From assembly GCA_021836665.1 (NCBI GenBank), contig JAKBHQ010000345.1, positions 1-16,205 of the forward strand: a stretch of 16,205 nucleotides of DNA, in the 5' to 3' direction. Source of the stretch: Thermoplasmata archaeon. Its GTDB lineage: Bacteria > Actinomycetota > Acidimicrobiia > Acidimicrobiales > Acidimicrobiaceae. This document shows positions 14,292 to 16,205 of the stretch, piece by piece (within the stretch, counting starts at the first letter, position 1; each line of letters starts with the position of its first letter). Made by a program: the position numbers and the translations under genes. The notes beneath the pieces are model-generated. The model did no database searches. It was not told the origin of the DNA and was given only the letters and a program-made list of their open reading frames with translations.

Positions 14292-15746
14292 TTGCGCAAG
14301 ACCAAATTGGTTGCGACATTAGGTCCGGCAACCGATAGACCAGGGGTTCTACTTGAGCTGATCAAACAGGGATTAGACGTAGCCAGGCTGAATTTTTCGC
14401 ACGGTAGCCACGACGAGCATCTCGGCAGAATGGTGGCGGTGCGAGAGTGTTCTGAACAGGTTGGGCGTTTTGTTGGTATCCTTGCAGACATTTCCGGACC
14501 AAAGATCCGACTTGGAAACCTTACTAATCCTCTGCAACTCAGAGCCAATGACATCGTTAGGCTGATCGAGGCACCTTACTCCGACGACGATTATGTACTG
14601 CCGGTGCAGGTTCCAGACGTGCTATCTCAAATGAAGGAAGGAATCAGGTTTTCCATTGCGGATGGTTTGATAACCCTGGTAGCGACTAAGGTGTCAGACT
14701 CTTCAGTAACCGCGCGAGTGCTGGTCGGTGGGATAGTTAGTTCACGTAAAGGAATAAGTTTTCCAGGCATCAAGATCAAGCTCCGAACCATCACCGAAAA
14801 GGATAAGGGAGACATTATCTTTGCAACACAGCAGGGTGCTGATTTTCTCGCTATATCGTTCGTTCGTTCAGAGCACGACATCATCGAAGCTCGACAGATT
14901 GCTCGAGAGGCAGCGCAGGGCCGAGACGTACCGCGCATCATCGCAAAAATTGAAACTCCATTTGCCCTAGAACGGATCGAGGAGATCGCCAAAGAGGCGG
15001 ACGGAATCATGGTCGCCAGGGGTGACCTCGGGGTAGAGATCGATGCAGAGGAGGTTCCCCTCGAGCAAAAGAGGCTAATACACATTTGCAATTCCCTGGG
15101 CAAGCCGGTTATCACCGCTACGCAAATGCTCGAATCGATGGTCCATTCACCAATTCCGACTCGGGCTGAAGCTACTGACGTTGCGACAGCAATATTGGAT
15201 GGTACTGATGCCGTCATGCTGTCTGGAGAAACGGCGGTAGGGGAATTCCCAATTGAAGCACTTACCGTACTCGGGCGAATCGCAGAGAGGACTGAACGCG
15301 AGTTTCATAATTCAGCCCTAACTCAGGTCGTTCGGCCTTCTCCCGTTAGAAAGAGCGTTGCCGACTCGATCGCATTCTGCGCTGCGGAATTGACTAACTC
15401 CCTTCCGATAAAAGCGATTGTTGCTTCGACTAAGTCCGGTCACTCCGCCCGAGTTATCGCTAAGTTCAGACCGGATGTCACCATTGTGGGAGCGACACCT
15501 TATATATCAGTTGCACGATCTCTAACCTTATCGTTTGGAGTGACACCAGCGATCGTCTCAAAGTCGCTAGATACCGACAAGGTGTTGGATGAGAGCGTTA
15601 CTGCCGCCCAACGGATGGGAATTATAAAAGAAGGCGACTTGGTGGTTTTAGTTTTAGGGCTTCCTTTTGGTGTTGGTGGAACAACCAACCTCCTAAAGGT
15701 ACATCTGGTTGGCGGTGGCTACTTGATGGGCGAGAGGGTCGGCTAG
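14292..15746 (+). CDS. pyk: Pyruvate kinase
   Basis: Final glycolytic step, phosphoenolpyruvate plus ADP to pyruvate plus ATP. Family blocks: KTKLVATLGPAT (3-14), ARLNFSHGSH (31-40), DISGPKIRLG (66-75), the active-site IIAKIETPF (216-224) with K219, GIMVARGDLGVE (238-249), PVITATQMLESM (272-283), TRAEATDVATAILDGTDAVMLSGETAVG (290-317), then the C-terminal allosteric domain (about 353-474). An upstream TTG at 14217 would add 25 residues, but TTG 14292 fits the usual M-R-x-T-K N-terminus and has AGGAGGGG (14274-14281) as ribosome site. The resulting 484 aa is typical. K71 occupies the position where K+-dependent enzymes have glutamate, predicting K+-independent activity. A convergent gene and strong hairpin lie downstream. 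Confidence 0.96.
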   Translation: MRKTKLVATLGPATDRPGVLLELIKQGLDVARLNFSHGSHDEHLGRMVAVRECSEQVGRFVGILADISGPKIRLGNLTNPLQLRANDIVRLIEAPYSDDDYVLPVQVPDVLSQMKEGIRFSIADGLITLVATKVSDSSVTARVLVGGIVSSRKGISFPGIKIKLRTITEKDKGDIIFATQQGADFLAISFVRSEHDIIEARQIAREAAQGRDVPRIIAKIETPFALERIEEIAKEADGIMVARGDLGVEIDAEEVPLEQKRLIHICNSLGKPVITATQMLESMVHSPIPTRAEATDVATAILDGTDAVMLSGETAVGEFPIEALTVLGRIAERTEREFHNSALTQVVRPSPVRKSVADSIAFCAAELTNSLPIKAIVASTKSGHSARVIAKFRPDVTIVGATPYISVARSLTLSFGVTPAIVSKSLDTDKVLDESVTAAQRMGIIKEGDLVVLVLGLPFGVGGTTNLLKVHLVGGGYLMGERVG

Positions 15747-15890
15747 TCGCAAAGTTTTCATCGGAGGGTCGTGGGGACCATTCCGGGCGGCTATCCCCTG
15801 ATGTCCGATAATAGATATTATGTCAAGTTAACCCGTTTCAGCTTTGCGCCATCGAATGTCGGTTCTGATCGCCGGGCTTTGTCGGCAGAA

Positions 15891-15927
15891 TTCAGAGACA
15901 CAAGGATACGTGGATTCCTTCTCTGAA
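15891..15927 (+). terminator. Bulged hairpin downstream of pyk
   Basis: TTCAGAG (15891-15897) pairs with CTCTGAA (15921-15927), and AAGGA (15902-15906) with TCCTT (15916-15920), 12 pairs with a 4-nt ACAC bulge on the left arm. It lies about 145 bp after the pyk stop and no U-tract follows. It may contribute to pyk termination or belong to an unannotated RNA. Confidence 0.35.
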
Positions 15928-15985
15928 AGAGACCACTATCGTTGGGCCTGAGCGGGGCCAGTGCAGTTTGGACCCGACGTCTTCT

Positions 15986-16021
15986 GTTCCTTTAATCAAA
16001 CTGGTTCCTTTAATTAAACTG
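15986..16021. repeat. 18-bp tandem repeat
   Basis: GTTCCTTTAATCAAACTG (15986-16003) is followed at once by the same unit with one C-to-T change (16004-16021), then by GTTT starting a third copy. The second copy contains the perfect palindrome TTTAATTAAA (16009-16018). It ends 11 bp before the terminator-like hairpin. Function is unknown; it could be a paired protein-binding site or a slippage duplication. Confidence 0.7.
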
Positions 16022-16032
16022 GTTTGTGGAGT

Positions 16033-16066
16033 AAGACGGCCCGGTGGGTCGCCACCTGGCCGTCTT
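16033..16066. terminator. Strong hairpin between pyk and a convergent gene
   Basis: AAGACGGCC (16033-16041) pairs with GGCCGTCTT (16058-16066), and after one C-T mismatch GGTGG (16043-16047) pairs with CCACC (16052-16056) around a GTCG loop, 14 pairs in all. It is GC-rich, lacks a U-tract, and lies 18 bp past the minus-strand stop at 16085, so it most likely terminates that gene and perhaps pyk. Confidence 0.7.
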
Positions 16067-16084
16067 CACAGCCGACTGGTGATG

Positions 16085-16205
16085 CTAGTTAGCCTCTTCT
16101 TGGGCTAAGAGCTCCGAAGGAATAGTTTCCAGTATGTCCAGTATTGCTTGGGCCAGGGCTCTGGCTGTTGAAGTACTTAACTCTAGGGCAAGGCGATGCG
16201 ATGGA
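16085..16205 (-). CDS. C-terminal fragment of an unidentified protein (runs off the window)
   Basis: On the minus strand a frame is open from the window edge to a TAG at 16085-16087, giving 39 residues. They look like real protein: helical, with balanced composition, RLALELSTSTARALAQ followed by AILDILETIPSELLAQEEAN. The strong hairpin at 16033-16066 lies directly downstream, as expected for a gene end. I do not recognise the family from this fragment, and the other frames of this strand look less protein-like. The rest of the gene is outside the window. Confidence 0.55.
   Translation of the reverse strand, partial: PSHRLALELSTSTARALAQAILDILETIPSELLAQEEAN

Larger units (their letters stand above)
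15747..16084. other. Intergenic region after pyk with repeats and hairpins
   Basis: No gene is seen. It holds a weak GGGGA/TCCCC hairpin just after pyk (15773-15798), an ATAAT-AGAT-ATTAT mini-palindrome near 15818, a bulged hairpin at 15891-15927, an 18-bp tandem repeat at 15986-16021 and the strong hairpin at 16033-16066. The unusual density of structure over about 340 bp may reflect a small RNA or layered terminators between convergent genes. Confidence 0.5.

Noticed and set aside
13928..14554. 208-codon minus-strand ORF
   Set aside because: It runs antisense through the certain 5' part of pyk and looks like a shadow frame.

Overview
The window is a chromosomal stretch from an actinobacterium. 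The strongest evidence is gene order. A pgsA-type phosphatidyltransferase is followed by gcvH, a GarA-like FHA protein, an FtsR-like MerR protein, a DUF151 bifunctional-nuclease-family protein and a second MerR protein (ResR/McdR type), then glycine decarboxylase genes. This closely parallels the Mycobacterium tuberculosis order Rv1822, Rv1826-Rv1830, Rv1832. Base composition looks close to balanced rather than strongly GC-rich. Glycine decarboxylase is split into two subunits instead of the single mycobacterial protein. Both points suggest a deep-branching, moderate-GC lineage such as Acidimicrobiia (Acidithrix or Ferrimicrobium-like); this placement is inference from memory.

Layout: 1-334 is upstream DNA without a convincing gene. 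335-3966 carries pgsA, gcvH, garA-like, ftsR-like and DUF151, all on +. 3967-4819 is an 850-bp stretch with no conventional gene but several inverted and tandem repeats and one possible 40-codon ORF with a good ribosome site. 4820-5332 is the second MerR gene. 5490-9433 is gcvT-gcvPA-gcvPB, tightly packed; with gcvH it supplies the T, H and P proteins of glycine cleavage (no lpd is present). 9670-11313 is a PHA synthase gene ending in a perfect 14-bp hairpin. 11473-11997 (-) is a PsiE-like membrane protein, divergent from an EamA transporter at 12060-12956; a perfect 19-bp tandem duplication lies between them. 13177-13746 is a probable SRPBCC-fold protein. 14292-15746 is pyruvate kinase. The last 120 bp hold the C-terminal end of a minus-strand gene, convergent with pyk across a strong hairpin.

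Functionally, the left two thirds combine one-carbon/glycine catabolism with regulators. GarA-type FHA proteins gate 2-oxoglutarate and glutamate enzymes in mycobacteria, and the two MerR proteins are homologues of cell-division and growth regulators. The right third is carbon storage and central carbon metabolism (PhaC, pyruvate kinase) with transport and membrane genes. I found no mobile elements, CRISPR arrays, tRNA or rRNA genes. No wholly new multi-gene system is evident. The least explained material is intergenic: the 3967-4819 gap, the palindrome abutting the gcvH start, the duplicated psiE/eamA intergenic segment and the structured leader before the SRPBCC gene.
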